Notes: generated by a model from the letters alone, not told the origin. DNA of 64,000 bases from an uncultured Clostridia bacterium (GCA_947627725.1 CANQXE010000002.1:113914-177913), one strand, 5' to 3'. Positions 45,005 to 55,158 are shown, counted from the stretch's first letter. Translations and numbers: made by a program.

Positions 45005-46285
45005 ATGGCGCTTAAATCATCTAATAAAATTGATACAAATACTTATGAAATTGAGGTTACGGTTACACCTGAGGTTTTTACCGAGGCTTGTAAGTCCGCG
45101 TATATTAAGCAGAGAAAATCTATCCAGATTCCCGGCTTTCGTAAAGGCAAGGCAACACAGGGTATGATTGAAAAGGTATACGGTGAGGCTGCTTTTTATG
45201 AGGAAGCGCTTGAAATAGTATATCCTGAGGCTGTTACTGCCGCTATCAGCGAGGCTGAGCTCCGAACCGTTGACCAGCCATATGACCTTGAGGTACCTGT
45301 TATGAGCAAATCTGAGGGCGTTGAAATGAAAATGAAAGTTACGGTCTATCCTGAGGTTAAGCTCGGCGAATATAAAGGACTTAAGGCTGCAATGCTCCCG
45401 ACTGAGGCTACCGATGAGGATGTTGATAAGGAGCTTGAAAATATGCGTGACAGAAATTCCCGTCTTATTTCCGTTGAAGACAGAGCGGCGGAAACAGGAG
45501 ATACTGTTGAGCTTGATTTTGACGGTTCTGTTGACGGTGTTCCGTTTGAGGGCGGTAAGGGCGAAAATTATCCGCTTGAGCTTGGCTCGGGTTCATTTGT
45601 TCCCGGCTTTGAGGATCAGGTTGCGGGACATAAAATCGGTGAGGAATTTGACGTAAATGTTACATTTCCGGAGGAATATACTCCTGAGCTTGCGGGCAAG
45701 GACGCCGTATTTAAGTGTAAAATCAATGAGATTAAGACAAAAGAAATGCCTGAGCTTGATGATGAATTTGTAAAGGATGTTTCCGAGTTTGACACACTCG
45801 ACGAGCTTAAATCCGATATTAAAAAGCAGATTACCGAAAAGAAAGAGGCTGACGCTAAGAAAGACCTTGAAAATCAGCTTATAGAGCAGGTAGTTGAAAA
45901 TATGGAATGTGAAATTCCCGAGTGTATGTTTGAGAGCAGAACTGACGAAATGATTCAGGATTACAGCTACAGACTTCAGATGCAGGGTATTGATCTCAAT
46001 ACATATCTTTCTTATCTCGGTCAGGATATGGATACCTTTAAGAAATCTTTCAGGGAGGGTGCTGAAAATCAGGTTAAAGCATCTGTCGCTCTTGAAGCGG
46101 TAGTGGACGCTGAAAAAATTGAGGCATCTGATGAGGAAATTGAGGCTGAAATTGCAAAGCTCGCAGAGCAGTATCAAATGGAGGCGGATCAGATTAAGAA
46201 CGCCGTTTCTTCCGAACAGCTTGCGTCTGATATCAAAACGAGAAAGGCTCTTGAGCTTATTGTTGATTCTGCAATAAAGGAATAA
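45005..46285 (+). CDS. tig: Trigger factor
   Basis: A ribosome-bound chaperone and prolyl isomerase. It has 426 residues. The ribosome-docking loop PGFRKGKATQ is near residue 43-52, the FKBP-like isomerase domain covers about 150-240 (DTVELDFDGSVDG and FPEEYTPELAGKDA), and the acidic helical C-terminal domain follows. AGGAGG precedes the ATG. It stands before clpP and clpX, a common grouping. Confidence 0.98.
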   Translation: MALKSSNKIDTNTYEIEVTVTPEVFTEACKSAYIKQRKSIQIPGFRKGKATQGMIEKVYGEAAFYEEALEIVYPEAVTAAISEAELRTVDQPYDLEVPVMSKSEGVEMKMKVTVYPEVKLGEYKGLKAAMLPTEATDEDVDKELENMRDRNSRLISVEDRAAETGDTVELDFDGSVDGVPFEGGKGENYPLELGSGSFVPGFEDQVAGHKIGEEFDVNVTFPEEYTPELAGKDAVFKCKINEIKTKEMPELDDEFVKDVSEFDTLDELKSDIKKQITEKKEADAKKDLENQLIEQVVENMECEIPECMFESRTDEMIQDYSYRLQMQGIDLNTYLSYLGQDMDTFKKSFREGAENQVKASVALEAVVDAEKIEASDEEIEAEIAKLAEQYQMEADQIKNAVSSEQLASDIKTRKALELIVDSAIKE

Positions 46286-46317
46286 TAAATATTTTAAATG
46301 AAGGATAGTGATTATTA

Positions 46318-46899
46318 ATGGCATTAGTACCATATGTTCTTGAACAGACAAGCGCCGGCGAAAGGTCAATGGATATCTATTCTCGCTTGCTTTCTGACAG
46401 AATTATTGTTCTTTCAGACGAGGTTAATGCGACAACCGCCTCTTTAGTTGTTGCGCAGCTTTTGTTCTTGGAGGGACAGGATAATGAAAAGGATATCAAT
46501 CTTTATATCAACAGTCCCGGCGGCTCTGTAACTGACGGTATGGCGATTTATGACACAATGCAGTATATAAAGTGTGACGTATCAACAATCTGTGTAGGTA
46601 TGGCAGCTTCTATGGGCGCATTTCTTCTTTCAAGCGGTGCAAAGGGCAAGAGAATATGTCTGCCCAATGCGGAGGTAATGATTCATCAGCCTCTCGGAAG
46701 AACCGAGGGTCAGGCAACAGAGATTGAGATTGCCGCGCAGCACATTCTGCGTACCAAGAAAAAGCTCAATTCCATTATGGCTGAAAACTGCGGTAAAACG
46801 CTTGAAGAACTCACTGAGGCTACTGACAGGGATAATTGGCTTTCCGCGCAGGAGGCTCTTGAATTCGGTCTTGTTGATAAAGTAATTGATAAGAGATAA
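46318..46899 (+). CDS. clpP: ATP-dependent Clp protease proteolytic subunit
   Basis: The serine protease barrel that works with ClpX. It has 193 residues. The catalytic serine is in [11 protein letters not shown] near 98, His in MIHQPLG near 122, and Asp in the TDRDNWLSA block. The N-terminal loop begins [19 protein letters not shown]. It is 17 bases before clpX and co-transcribed. Confidence 0.98.
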   Translation: MALVPYVLEQTSAGERSMDIYSRLLSDRIIVLSDEVNATTASLVVAQLLFLEGQDNEKDINLYINSPGGSVTDGMAIYDTMQYIKCDVSTICVGMAASMGAFLLSSGAKGKRICLPNAEVMIHQPLGRTEGQATEIEIAAQHILRTKKKLNSIMAENCGKTLEELTEATDRDNWLSAQEALEFGLVDKVIDKR

Positions 46900-46915
46900 T
46901 TGAGGTAGAGATTTT

Positions 46916-48205
46916 ATGGCACGTGACGATTCACGAGGAAATATTGCAAGATGTTCTTTCTGCGGTAAATCTGAGGCAATGGTTCACAAGTTGATCGAGG
47001 GTCCCGGCGTCTATATTTGTGACGAATGCGTAGGACTTTGTCACGATTTAATTATGGAAACAGAATCGCCCAATATTCCGCATACAAGCAGCACAAATCC
47101 CGATAAGGCGCTGCCGAAGCCGGAGGAAATTAAGGCAAAGCTTGACGAATATGTTATTGGGCAGGAGGATGCGAAAAAGGCTCTTTCCGTTGCTGTATAT
47201 AATCATTACAAGCGTATTTACAGCGGTGCGGGCAATGATGATGTTGAGCTTCAAAAGAGCAACATTATGCTTTTGGGACCAACAGGCGTAGGCAAAACAA
47301 TGCTTGCGCAAACGCTTGCAAAAATTCTTAACGTACCTTTTGCTATTGCGGACGCCACAACGCTTACTGAGGCAGGCTATGTCGGCGAGGATGTCGAAAA
47401 TATTCTGCTTCGCCTTATTCAGGCGGCTGATTTTGATATAGAAAAGGCGCAGCATGGTATTATTTACGTTGATGAGATTGATAAAATTTCACGCAAAAGT
47501 GAAAACCGTTCAATAACAAGAGATGTAAGCGGCGAGGGAGTTCAGCAGGCTCTTTTAAAAATACTTGAGGGTACGGTTTCAAATGTACCTCCGGGAGGCG
47601 GAAGAAAGCATCCTCAGCAGGAGTTTATTCAGATTGATACAAGCAATATACTCTTTATATGCGGCGGTGCTTTTGACGGAATTGAAAAAATTATCAGCAA
47701 GCGTATCGGCGGTAAATCTCTCGGATTCGGCGCTGATATTGAGGCTTCAAAAGTAAACGGCGACGAGATTCTGAAAAACGCAACACAGCACGATTTGGTT
47801 AAATACGGTCTTATTCCAGAGCTAATCGGTCGTGTTCCTGTGATAACGGTTCTTGAAAACCTTGACAGAGACGCGCTTATAAGAATTATTAAAGAGCCTA
47901 AAAACTCAATTTTACGTCAGTATGTCAAGCTTTTTGAAATGGATGACGTTGTTTTGGAATTTAAGGAGGATGCGCTCCTTGCAATTGCGGATATAACGCT
48001 TGAGCGCAAAACAGGTGCGCGCGGACTGAGAAGTGTTTTTGAGTCTGTGCTTACTGATTTAATGTTTAAAACGCCGAGTGATTATACAATTGAAAAAATA
48101 ATTATTACAGAGGATACGGTTAAAAACGGCGAGGAGCCTATCATTTTGAGAAATCCTAACAAGGAGCCTAAGAATATTACGGCAAACAGCCTTAAAAATG
48201 CATAA
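46916..48205 (+). CDS. clpX: ATP-dependent Clp protease ATP-binding subunit ClpX
   Basis: The AAA+ unfoldase feeding ClpP. It has 429 residues. The zinc-binding domain has CSFCGK and CDECV (residues 13-42); Walker A GPTGVGKT is near 118, Walker [11 protein letters not shown] near 185, and the ClpP-contact loop is IGF-like (LGFG). GAGG precedes the ATG. A terminator closes the operon before lon. Confidence 0.98.
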   Translation: MARDDSRGNIARCSFCGKSEAMVHKLIEGPGVYICDECVGLCHDLIMETESPNIPHTSSTNPDKALPKPEEIKAKLDEYVIGQEDAKKALSVAVYNHYKRIYSGAGNDDVELQKSNIMLLGPTGVGKTMLAQTLAKILNVPFAIADATTLTEAGYVGEDVENILLRLIQAADFDIEKAQHGIIYVDEIDKISRKSENRSITRDVSGEGVQQALLKILEGTVSNVPPGGGRKHPQQEFIQIDTSNILFICGGAFDGIEKIISKRIGGKSLGFGADIEASKVNGDEILKNATQHDLVKYGLIPELIGRVPVITVLENLDRDALIRIIKEPKNSILRQYVKLFEMDDVVLEFKEDALLAIADITLERKTGARGLRSVFESVLTDLMFKTPSDYTIEKIIITEDTVKNGEEPIILRNPNKEPKNITANSLKNA

Positions 48206-48214
48206 AAATACTTT

Positions 48215-48253
48215 AAAAGGCAACATCGGTAAGTATCCTGTTGCCTTTTTTTA
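48215..48253 (+). terminator. Terminator after clpX
   Basis: AAAAGGCAACA pairs with TGTTGCCTTTT around a 13-base loop, followed by T residues. Confidence 0.9.
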
Positions 48254-48299
48254 AATAATATTATATAATTATATATATTTTTTATAAGTAGGTTTTATT

Positions 48300-50714
48300 A
48301 TGAGTGAATTGGACATTGTTGAAAATATAGTGGAATTGCCTGTTATTCCGCTTCGCGGACTTGTTGTATTTCCCGATATGGTACTTCATTTTGATGTCGG
48401 AAGAAAAAAGAGTGTTGAGGCGCTCAGAAATGCAATGCAGGTTAATCAAAAGGTTTTTTTGGTATGTCAGAAGGATGCTTCCATTGATGACCCGAATATT
48501 GACGAAATGTATGATATCGGTGTTATCTGTCATATAAAGCAGATGATAAGAATACCTAACAGTGAAAATCTGAGGGTAGTTGTTGAGGGTATTGAACGCG
48601 CTGCTTTCATGAGCATTACACAGACAAAGCCCTTTGTTTCCGGCACTGTAAATGTTATTTCCGATAAAAATTATGATTCGGACGCAAATGAGGAAAAGGC
48701 ATATCAAAGATTAGTCAAAAAGGAATTTGAAAATTATGCCTCTCTTATGCCAAAAATAAGCAGCGACGTGATTGCAAAGGTAATTTCAATAAAAGAGAGC
48801 AGTGAGCTTGCTGATTATATCTGTTCAAACACTTTTCTTGATTACCCGTCAAAGCAGCTTATTCTTGAAGAATTTAATCCTTATAAGCGTTTGGCTCAGC
48901 TTCTTGTTCTGCTTAAAAAGGAAAATTCCACGCTTGAAATTGAGGCTGAAATCCACGAAAAGGTGCAGGAGGAAATTGATAAAAATCAGCGTGAGTACTA
49001 CTTGAGAGAAGAAATGAAGGTTATTGCCGATTCTCTCGGTGAGAGTGAAAATCCGCTTGAAGAAGCTGATGAATACAGAAACAGAATCAATGACCTTTCC
49101 TGCTCTGAGGAAATAAAGGACAAGCTGTTAAAAGAATGCGACAGGCTGATGAAAATGCCGTCAGGCTCTCACGAGGGAACGGTAGTTCGCAATTATCTTG
49201 ACAAATGCCTTGAAATTCCTTTCGGTAAGTATACAAAGGATACAATTCATCTGAACAAAGCAAGAAAAATTCTTGATAAGGACCATTACGGACTTGATAA
49301 GGTTAAGGAAAGAATTGTTGATTCTTTGGCTGTTTATAAAAGAAATCCCGATTTCAGCGGACAGATATTATGTCTTGCGGGTCCTCCCGGAGTTGGTAAA
49401 ACTTCAATCGTAAAATCACTTGCGCGCAGTATGAACAGAAATTATGTACGCATTGCGCTCGGCGGTATTCACGACGAGGCAGAAATCAGAGGACACAGAA
49501 AGACTTACATAGGCTCCATGCCGGGCAGAATAGTTGACGCGGTAATAAAGAGCGGTACTATGAATCCGATTATTCTTCTTGATGAGATTGACAAGGTTGG
49601 TAATGATTATAAAGGCGACCCTTCGTCTGCGCTTCTTGAGGCGCTTGACCCCGAGCAGAACAGCACGTTTACCGACCATTATATTGATTTTCCTCTTGAT
49701 TTGAGCAAGGTGCTTTTTATCACGACTGCTAATGATATTTCCGCTGTATCAGCGCCCTTGTATGACCGTATGGAGGTTATTGAGATTAATTCCTATACAG
49801 CTGTTGAAAAGCTGCATATTGCAAAAGAACACCTTATTAAAAAGGAAATGGCAAAGCACAATCTCAGCGGCAGAGATTTAAAAATAACAGATGACGCTCT
49901 AAATGCCCTTATTGAAGGTTATACACGCGAGGCAGGTGTCAGGGGACTTCAAAAAATGATTGCCTCACTTTGCAGAAAAGCAGCCGTTGCGCTTGAGAGT
50001 GGTGCAAAAAGCTTTAAGGTTACCGATAAGAATATTGAGGATATTTTAGGCAGGAAAAAATATTTTCCCGATAAGATTAGCTCTGTAAGCCTTGTCGGTA
50101 CAGTAAACGGACTTGCGTGGACAAGCGTTGGCGGTACAATTCTTCCGATTGAGGTTTCGGCGCTTGATGGTACAGGAAAAATTGAGCTTACGGGGAATCT
50201 CGGTGATGTTATGAAAGAAAGCGCAAAAACTGCCGTTTCTTTTGTAAGGTCGAAATCAAATGAGTTTGGCATTGATTCTGATTTTTATAAAACCAAGGAT
50301 ATACATATTCACGCGCCTGAGGGAGCGATTCCAAAGGACGGTCCGTCGGCAGGTCTTGCCATTACAACGGCGCTTGTAAGCGAGCTTACAGGAATCGCAA
50401 TAAAGCCTAATGTTGCTATGACAGGTGAAATCAGTCTTAAGGGCAGAGCTATGCAGATTGGCGGACTTAAGGAAAAATCAATGGCGGCTTACAAGGCAGG
50501 CTGTGATACCGTTATTATTCCCGAGGAAAACTTTAAGGATTTGAGCGAAATATCGGATGAGGTAAAGGTCTCTGTTAATTTTGTAACTGTTACAAAATTT
50601 GATGAGATTATACCTATTGCGCTTGAAGCGCCTCTTAAGCCGAAAACCGGCAGTAATAATGCTAATGTTGTTATTCAAAATAAGAAGGCGCAGTCAACGG
50701 TAATAACACAGTAG
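48300..50714 (+). CDS. lon: ATP-dependent protease Lon
   Basis: A cytosolic AAA+ protease for damaged and regulatory proteins. It has 804 residues. The substrate-recognition domain starts LPVIPLRGLVVFPDM; Walker A GPPGVGKTS is near 362, and the protease domain has the active serine in PKDGPSAGLAI near 683 with the lysine about 40 residues later (VALTGE-like AMTGEISLKG block). The last 25 residues are a poorly conserved tail. Seven bases before engB, its usual neighbour. Confidence 0.97.
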   Translation: MSELDIVENIVELPVIPLRGLVVFPDMVLHFDVGRKKSVEALRNAMQVNQKVFLVCQKDASIDDPNIDEMYDIGVICHIKQMIRIPNSENLRVVVEGIERAAFMSITQTKPFVSGTVNVISDKNYDSDANEEKAYQRLVKKEFENYASLMPKISSDVIAKVISIKESSELADYICSNTFLDYPSKQLILEEFNPYKRLAQLLVLLKKENSTLEIEAEIHEKVQEEIDKNQREYYLREEMKVIADSLGESENPLEEADEYRNRINDLSCSEEIKDKLLKECDRLMKMPSGSHEGTVVRNYLDKCLEIPFGKYTKDTIHLNKARKILDKDHYGLDKVKERIVDSLAVYKRNPDFSGQILCLAGPPGVGKTSIVKSLARSMNRNYVRIALGGIHDEAEIRGHRKTYIGSMPGRIVDAVIKSGTMNPIILLDEIDKVGNDYKGDPSSALLEALDPEQNSTFTDHYIDFPLDLSKVLFITTANDISAVSAPLYDRMEVIEINSYTAVEKLHIAKEHLIKKEMAKHNLSGRDLKITDDALNALIEGYTREAGVRGLQKMIASLCRKAAVALESGAKSFKVTDKNIEDILGRKKYFPDKISSVSLVGTVNGLAWTSVGGTILPIEVSALDGTGKIELTGNLGDVMKESAKTAVSFVRSKSNEFGIDSDFYKTKDIHIHAPEGAIPKDGPSAGLAITTALVSELTGIAIKPNVAMTGEISLKGRAMQIGGLKEKSMAAYKAGCDTVIIPEENFKDLSEISDEVKVSVNFVTVTKFDEIIPIALEAPLKPKTGSNNANVVIQNKKAQSTVITQ

Positions 50715-50721
50715 GTGAATT

Positions 50722-51318
50722 ATGAATTATAATAAAGCAGATTTTGAGCGTGCTTACGGTATTTTGTCTCAGCTTCCCGAAAGCAATGAACCTGAAATCG
50801 CATTTGCGGGCAGGTCAAACGTGGGGAAAAGCTCGCTTTTAAATAAACTTTTTAACAGAAAACAGCTTGCGAGGGTAAGCTCTGTTCCGGGGAAAACGGT
50901 AACGATTAACTTTTATAATGTTGATAACATTAAATTTGTTGACCTTCCGGGTTACGGCTATGCCAAAATAAGCAAGCAGGAGCTCAATCGTTTTTCCGAC
51001 TTAATGGAAGGCTATTTTAAAACAGACAGAAATATTGTCTTAGTCGTTCAGCTTATTGATATGCGCCATCCGCTGACTAAGGACGATGAGGGTATGATTA
51101 ATTTTATGATTGAAATGAACATACCGTTTATCATTGTTATGACAAAGGCTGATAAGCTGAAGAAAAAAGCATATGAGGAGAGGCTGAAGCTTTCAAAGCA
51201 GGAGCTTGCTTTTGCGGGAAATGTTCCTGTTATACCGTTTTCCGCCGTAACAGGACAGGGGATAAACGGAATAAAAAATTATATTGAAAATGCAATCTGT
51301 GATGCTGGAGGATTATAA
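50722..51318 (+). CDS. engB: Ribosome biogenesis GTP-binding protein EngB (YsxC)
   Basis: A small GTPase needed for 50S assembly. It has 198 residues. G1 GRSNVGKSSLLN is near 29, then the switch KTVTINFY, G3 DLPGYGYA, G4 TKAD and G5 FSAVTGQG. It sits in the classical lon-engB pair and is three bases before lysA. Confidence 0.97.
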   Translation: MNYNKADFERAYGILSQLPESNEPEIAFAGRSNVGKSSLLNKLFNRKQLARVSSVPGKTVTINFYNVDNIKFVDLPGYGYAKISKQELNRFSDLMEGYFKTDRNIVLVVQLIDMRHPLTKDDEGMINFMIEMNIPFIIVMTKADKLKKKAYEERLKLSKQELAFAGNVPVIPFSAVTGQGINGIKNYIENAICDAGGL

Positions 51319-51321
51319 GTT

Positions 51322-52596
51322 ATGGTAAAGAAACCGTTTGTTACAAAGGAAAAGGTTAAGGAGATTGCGAGCGTATATCCGACACCGTTTCACCTTTATG
51401 ACGAAAGGGGAATAAGGGAAAATGTAATAAATTTAAAAAAGGCATTTTCCTGGAATAAGGGATTTAAGGAATATTTTGCGGTTAAGGCAACGCCTAATCC
51501 TTTTCTTATAAAAATATTGCAGGAGTACGGATGCGGCTGTGACTGCTCGTCAAAAACGGAGCTTATGCTTTCAAAAACAATAGGGGCAACAGGTGATGAT
51601 ATTATGTTTTCATCAAATGATACTCCGCTTGACGAATTCAGATATTGCAATGATTTAGGCGGTATCATCAACCTGGACGATATAACACATATTGACGCCG
51701 TTGAGAAAGCCTGCGGAAAGCTCCCTAAAAAAATGAGCTGCCGCTATAATCCCGGCGGTGTGTTCAAAATCACTAACGATATTATGGACAATCCCGGTGA
51801 CGCAAAGTACGGTATGACTACGGAGCAGATTTTCAAGGCTTTTGAAATTATGAAGGAAAAGGGTGTTGAAGAATTCGGCATCCATTCATTCCTCTGTTCA
51901 AATACAGTTACAAACGAATATTATCCTATGCTTGCTAAGATCCTTTTTGAGCTTGCTGTTGAGCTTAAAAACAAGCTCGGCGTTCATATTTCATTTATTA
52001 ATCTTTCAGGCGGTATAGGTATTCCGTACAGACCCGACCAGGAGCCTAATGATATCTTTGTTATCGGCGAGGGCGTGAGAAAAGCATATGAGCAAACGCT
52101 CACCGCCGCGGGTATGGATGATGTTTCAATTTATACCGAGCTTGGCAGATATATGATGGGACCGTATGGCGGACTTGTCACTAAGGTAATTAACGAGAAG
52201 CATACGCATAAGGAATATATAGGTGTTGACGCATGTGCGGTAAATCTTATGCGACCGGCAATCTACGGCGCGTATCATCATATTACCGTACTCGGTAAAG
52301 AAAATGAAAGCTGTGACAGAAAATATGATGTCACAGGCTCTCTTTGCGAAAACTGCGATAAATTTGCGATTGACAGAATGCTTCCTGAAATTGATATGGG
52401 CGATTATCTTTTTATTCACGATGCTGGCGCGCACGGCTTTTCAATGGGTTATAACTATAACGGCAAGCTGAAAAGCGCTGAAATTCTCCTTAAAGAGAAC
52501 GGCTCATTTGAGCTTATCAGGAGAGCCGAAACGCCAAAGGATTACTTTGCAACATTTGACTGCTTTGATTTCTACGATGAATTAATTAAAGAGTAA
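51322..52596 (+). CDS. lysA: Diaminopimelate decarboxylase
   Basis: A PLP enzyme making L-lysine from meso-diaminopimelate. It has 424 residues. The PLP lysine lies in YFAVKATPNP near residue 52; the PLP-binding glycines are in LSGGIGIPY, and the substrate Cys is in GSLCENCD. Some usual LysA strings differ (GIHSF for HIGSQ, DAGAHGFSMGYNYNG near the end), so it belongs to a divergent branch. GGAGG precedes the ATG. It is co-transcribed with lon-engB and followed by a terminator. Confidence 0.9.
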   Translation: MVKKPFVTKEKVKEIASVYPTPFHLYDERGIRENVINLKKAFSWNKGFKEYFAVKATPNPFLIKILQEYGCGCDCSSKTELMLSKTIGATGDDIMFSSNDTPLDEFRYCNDLGGIINLDDITHIDAVEKACGKLPKKMSCRYNPGGVFKITNDIMDNPGDAKYGMTTEQIFKAFEIMKEKGVEEFGIHSFLCSNTVTNEYYPMLAKILFELAVELKNKLGVHISFINLSGGIGIPYRPDQEPNDIFVIGEGVRKAYEQTLTAAGMDDVSIYTELGRYMMGPYGGLVTKVINEKHTHKEYIGVDACAVNLMRPAIYGAYHHITVLGKENESCDRKYDVTGSLCENCDKFAIDRMLPEIDMGDYLFIHDAGAHGFSMGYNYNGKLKSAEILLKENGSFELIRRAETPKDYFATFDCFDFYDELIKE

Positions 52597-52600
52597 ATTA

Positions 52601-52631
52601 AAAAATCTCCGATATATTTCGGGGATTTTTC
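52601..52631 (+). terminator. Terminator after lysA
   Basis: AAAAATCTCCGA pairs with TCGGGGATTTTT with one G-T pair; T residues follow. Confidence 0.88.
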
Positions 52632-52660
52632 TTTACTTTCACAATTTAATGTGTTACAAT
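52632..52660 (+). promoter_or_regulatory. Promoter of the yerC operon
   Basis: TTTACT (52632-52637) and TACAAT (52655-52660) are separated by 17 bases and lie directly after the lysA terminator. Confidence 0.6.
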
Positions 52661-52684
52661 ATGATTAATCTTGGGAGGGATAAT

Positions 52685-52993
52685 ATGAGCAGGAAATTAC
52701 AGGACGACAATCTTGACTTTTTATTTAAGGCTGTTTTATCACTTGAAAATATGGATGAATGTTATGACTTTTTTGAGGATTTATGTACAGTTCAGGAGTT
52801 AAAGGCAATAAGCCAGCGTATTGTTGTCGCTAAAATGCTTTCGGAAAAATGCGTATATACTGATATAGTTAATTCAACAGGCGCCTCAACTGCCACAATC
52901 AGTAGGGTAAACCGCTCACTTCAGTATGGTTGTGACGGTTATGATAAGATTTTTGAAAGAATCAGAAAGCAAGACGAAAATGAGCAGTTATGA
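52685..52993 (+). CDS. YerC/TrpR-family DNA-binding protein
   Basis: A 102-residue regulator of the TrpR/YerC superfamily. LCTVQELKAISQRIVVAKML and the helix-turn-helix STGASTATISRVNRSLQYG cover most of the protein. Its target and ligand are unknown; no trp genes are nearby. I chose ATG 52685 after GGGAGGG; the longer frame from 52649 overlaps the promoter. It overlaps the next gene by 14 bases. Confidence 0.88.
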   Translation: MSRKLQDDNLDFLFKAVLSLENMDECYDFFEDLCTVQELKAISQRIVVAKMLSEKCVYTDIVNSTGASTATISRVNRSLQYGCDGYDKIFERIRKQDENEQL

Positions 52994-53717
52994 AACCTTC
53001 GCCCGATTTTATGATTGTTTAACTGAAAATGTAGATTATAAAGTTAGAAGTGATTACATTTCTAACTTTTTTTCTGATTGTGATAAGAGCGGTAAACTGC
53101 TTGATTTAGCCTGCGGAACAGGAACTTTCAGTAAGCTTTTCAGCGATAAAGGCTACTCGGTTACAGGCATGGATATTTCTGAGGAAATGCTGACCGCTGC
53201 GCAGAATAAATGCGGCGGTAAGGTCGGTTTTCTTAAGGGCGATATAACAGATTTTTTACTGCCAGATAAATATGATTTTTGCATCTGTATGCTTGACAGC
53301 ATTAATCATCTTGAAGGAATTGAAGATGTAAGAAAATGCTTTAATTGTGTTTATAACGCGCTTAATGATGGCGGTATTTTTGTATTTGACGTAAATACAG
53401 TTTATAAACACAAATTTGTTCTTGCTGACAATACCTTTGTCTTTGATGAGGAGGAATTTTTTCTCGCTTGGGACAATGAGTACACAGAGGACAACAGGGT
53501 AAGAATTATTCTTGATTTTTTTGTATATAACGGCAAAAGCTATGACAGATACAGTGAAGAATTTTATGAAAAGGCTTATGAAATTCAGGAGTTGATGTCT
53601 GCGCTAAGTCAATTTGAAATAATCGGTGTTTATGATGAGCTCACTGAAAATCTGCCCAAAGAGGACAGCGAGCGAGTATATTTTGTTTGCAAAAGGAAGA
53701 AATTGTTACATGGGTAA
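52980..53717 (+). CDS. SAM-dependent class I methyltransferase
   Basis: A 245-residue methyltransferase. YETFARFYDCLT opens it; motif I LLDLACGTGTFS is near 37-48, the acidic post-I residue is in GMDISEEML, and FCICMLDSINHL is motif IV. The substrate is unknown. ATG 52980 gives the standard N-terminus within the end of yerC. It overlaps hslO by eight bases, so the three genes are coupled. Confidence 0.88.
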   Translation: MSSYETFARFYDCLTENVDYKVRSDYISNFFSDCDKSGKLLDLACGTGTFSKLFSDKGYSVTGMDISEEMLTAAQNKCGGKVGFLKGDITDFLLPDKYDFCICMLDSINHLEGIEDVRKCFNCVYNALNDGGIFVFDVNTVYKHKFVLADNTFVFDEEEFFLAWDNEYTEDNRVRIILDFFVYNGKSYDRYSEEFYEKAYEIQELMSALSQFEIIGVYDELTENLPKEDSERVYFVCKRKKLLHG

Positions 53718-54576
53718 AATAGTTAGATATATAACTGACGACGGCAGCGCATTTGTTATCGCGGCAGATACAACAGACGTTATTGCGAAAGCTGAGCAGA
53801 TTCATAAGACCTCAGCAGTAAATACCGCCGCATTAGGCAGGCTTATGACTGCCGCGTCAATGATGGGCGTTATGCTTAAAGGCAAAGATGATTCTGTAAC
53901 TTTAAGACTTAACGGCGGAGGTCCTGCCGGTTCTGTTATTGCGGTTTCGGACAGCGAGGGAAATGTACGCGGCTATGTTCAGAATCCCGTTGTTGAAATT
54001 CCGTTAAATGACGCGGGGAAGCTTGATGTAAAAGGAACAGTCGGAACAAACGGTTATCTTTTTGTTATGAAAGACATAGGATTAAATGAGCCCTATGTAG
54101 GTCAGACGCAGATAATCAGCGGAGAGATTGCGGAGGATATAACAAATTATTTTGCAACATCCGAGCAGACGCCGTCTGTCTGCGCGCTCGGTGTTCTTGT
54201 TAATCCGGATTTGACTGTTGCGGTTGCGGGAGGATTTATTATCCAGCTTCTGCCCGGATGTCCTGAAGAAGTTATTGATAAAATAGAATATTCCATGCAA
54301 GATATTGAGCCGGTAACGGCAATGCTCAAAAGCGGTATGACCGCTGACGATATTGCGAAAAGGGCGCTTAATAATATTAAAATTGATAAGCTTGACGAAA
54401 GCCGAATTGAATACAGATGCAACTGCTCAAAAGAAAGAGTTGAAAAAGCCCTGATTTCAACAGGCAGAGAATCGTTGGAGGAAATGGCAAATTCAAATGA
54501 AAGCACAATTGTTGAATGCCATTTTTGCGATAAGGTTTATACGTTTACACCTGCCGAAATCAAAAAGCTCTTATAG
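53710..54576 (+). CDS. hslO: Redox-regulated chaperone Hsp33
   Basis: A holdase switched on by oxidation. It has 288 residues. The N-terminal domain begins GKIVRYITDDGSAFV; the C-terminal zinc switch has four cysteines, CNC near 248 and CHFC near 280, so the redox centre is intact. ATG 53710 overlaps the methyltransferase gene end, after GGAAG. It is followed by the tRNA array promoter. Confidence 0.96.
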   Translation: MGKIVRYITDDGSAFVIAADTTDVIAKAEQIHKTSAVNTAALGRLMTAASMMGVMLKGKDDSVTLRLNGGGPAGSVIAVSDSEGNVRGYVQNPVVEIPLNDAGKLDVKGTVGTNGYLFVMKDIGLNEPYVGQTQIISGEIAEDITNYFATSEQTPSVCALGVLVNPDLTVAVAGGFIIQLLPGCPEEVIDKIEYSMQDIEPVTAMLKSGMTADDIAKRALNNIKIDKLDESRIEYRCNCSKERVEKALISTGRESLEEMANSNESTIVECHFCDKVYTFTPAEIKKLL

Positions 54577-54598
54577 CTAAAAAAGTTTAAAAAAGGTA

Positions 54599-54627
54599 TT
54601 GACTTTTTTTGGCAGGTATTGTATTAT
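54599..54627 (+). promoter_or_regulatory. Promoter of the tRNA array
   Basis: TTGACT (54599-54604) and TATTAT (54622-54627) are separated by 17 bases, about 30 bases before tRNA-Val. Confidence 0.8.
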
Positions 54628-54658
54628 ATAACACGTCGCAAGACGCGATATGGCACGT

Positions 54659-54734
54659 GGGAGCATAGCTCAGCTGGGAGAGCATCTGCCTTACAAGCAG
54701 AGGGTCACAGGTTCGAGCCCTGTTGTTCCCACCA
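54659..54734 (+). tRNA. tRNA-Val (anticodon TAC)
   Basis: 76 bases. Acceptor GGGAGCA pairs with TGTTCCC; anticodon loop CTTACAA is closed by TCTGC/GCAGA; CCA is encoded. Confidence 0.95.
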
Positions 54735-54739
54735 CAAAT

Positions 54740-54816
54740 GGCCCGGTAGTTCAGCTGGTTAGAACGCTAGCCTGTCACGCTAGAGGTCGACGGTTCGAGC
54801 CCGTTCCGGGTCGCCA
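54740..54816 (+). tRNA. tRNA-Asp (anticodon GTC)
   Basis: 77 bases. Acceptor GGCCCGG pairs with CCGGGTC; loop CTGTCAC is closed by CTAGC/GCTAG; discriminator G and encoded CCA. Confidence 0.95.
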
Positions 54817-54821
54817 TTTGT

Positions 54822-54897
<76 letters not shown>

Positions 54898-54902
54898 TAT
54901 TT

Positions 54903-54978
54903 GCGGATGTAGCTCACCCGGTAGAGCGCAACCTTGCCAAGGTTGAGGTAGCGAGTTCGAGCCTCGTCATCCGCTCCA
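54903..54978 (+). tRNA. tRNA-Gly (anticodon GCC)
   Basis: 76 bases. Acceptor GCGGATG pairs with CATCCGC; loop TTGCCAA is closed by CAACC/GGTTG; CCA is encoded. Confidence 0.95.
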
Positions 54979-54985
54979 AATGTAT

Positions 54986-55009
54986 AAAGGCTTCTCTTGA
55001 AGCCTTTTG
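54986..55009 (+). terminator. Hairpin between tRNA-Gly and tRNA-Cys
   Basis: AAAGGCTTC pairs with GAAGCCTTT around TCTT. The T run is short, so it may end part of the transcripts or act as a processing signal. Confidence 0.65.
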
Positions 55010-55015
55010 TTATAC

Positions 55016-55090
55016 GGCACCATAGCCAAGTGGTAAGGCAGAGCTCTGCAAAAGCTTTACGCCCCAGTTCAAATCTGGGTGGTGCCTCCA
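55016..55090 (+). tRNA. tRNA-Cys (anticodon GCA)
   Basis: 75 bases. Acceptor GGCACCA pairs with TGGTGCC; loop CTGCAAA is closed by GAGCT/AGCTT; discriminator T and encoded CCA. Confidence 0.95.
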
Positions 55091-55093
55091 TTT

Positions 55094-55122
55094 AAAGACC
55101 TGTGTAATGCAGGTCTTTTTTA
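55094..55122 (+). terminator. Terminator after tRNA-Cys
   Basis: AAAGACCTG pairs with CAGGTCTTT around seven bases, followed by T residues. Confidence 0.92.
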
Positions 55123-55129
55123 TATTCAT

Positions 55130-55158
55130 TTGACTAATTGGTTATTAAATGATATATT
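55130..55158 (+). promoter_or_regulatory. Promoter of the subtilase-peptide operon
   Basis: TTGACT (55130-55135) and TATATT (55153-55158) are separated by 17 bases, about 40 bases before the subtilase ATG. Confidence 0.7.

Noticed and set aside
45593..46369. Minus-strand frame of 258 codons
   Set aside because: It lies antisense to tig and clpP, has no ribosome site and no recognisable family; the codon periodicity belongs to the plus strand.
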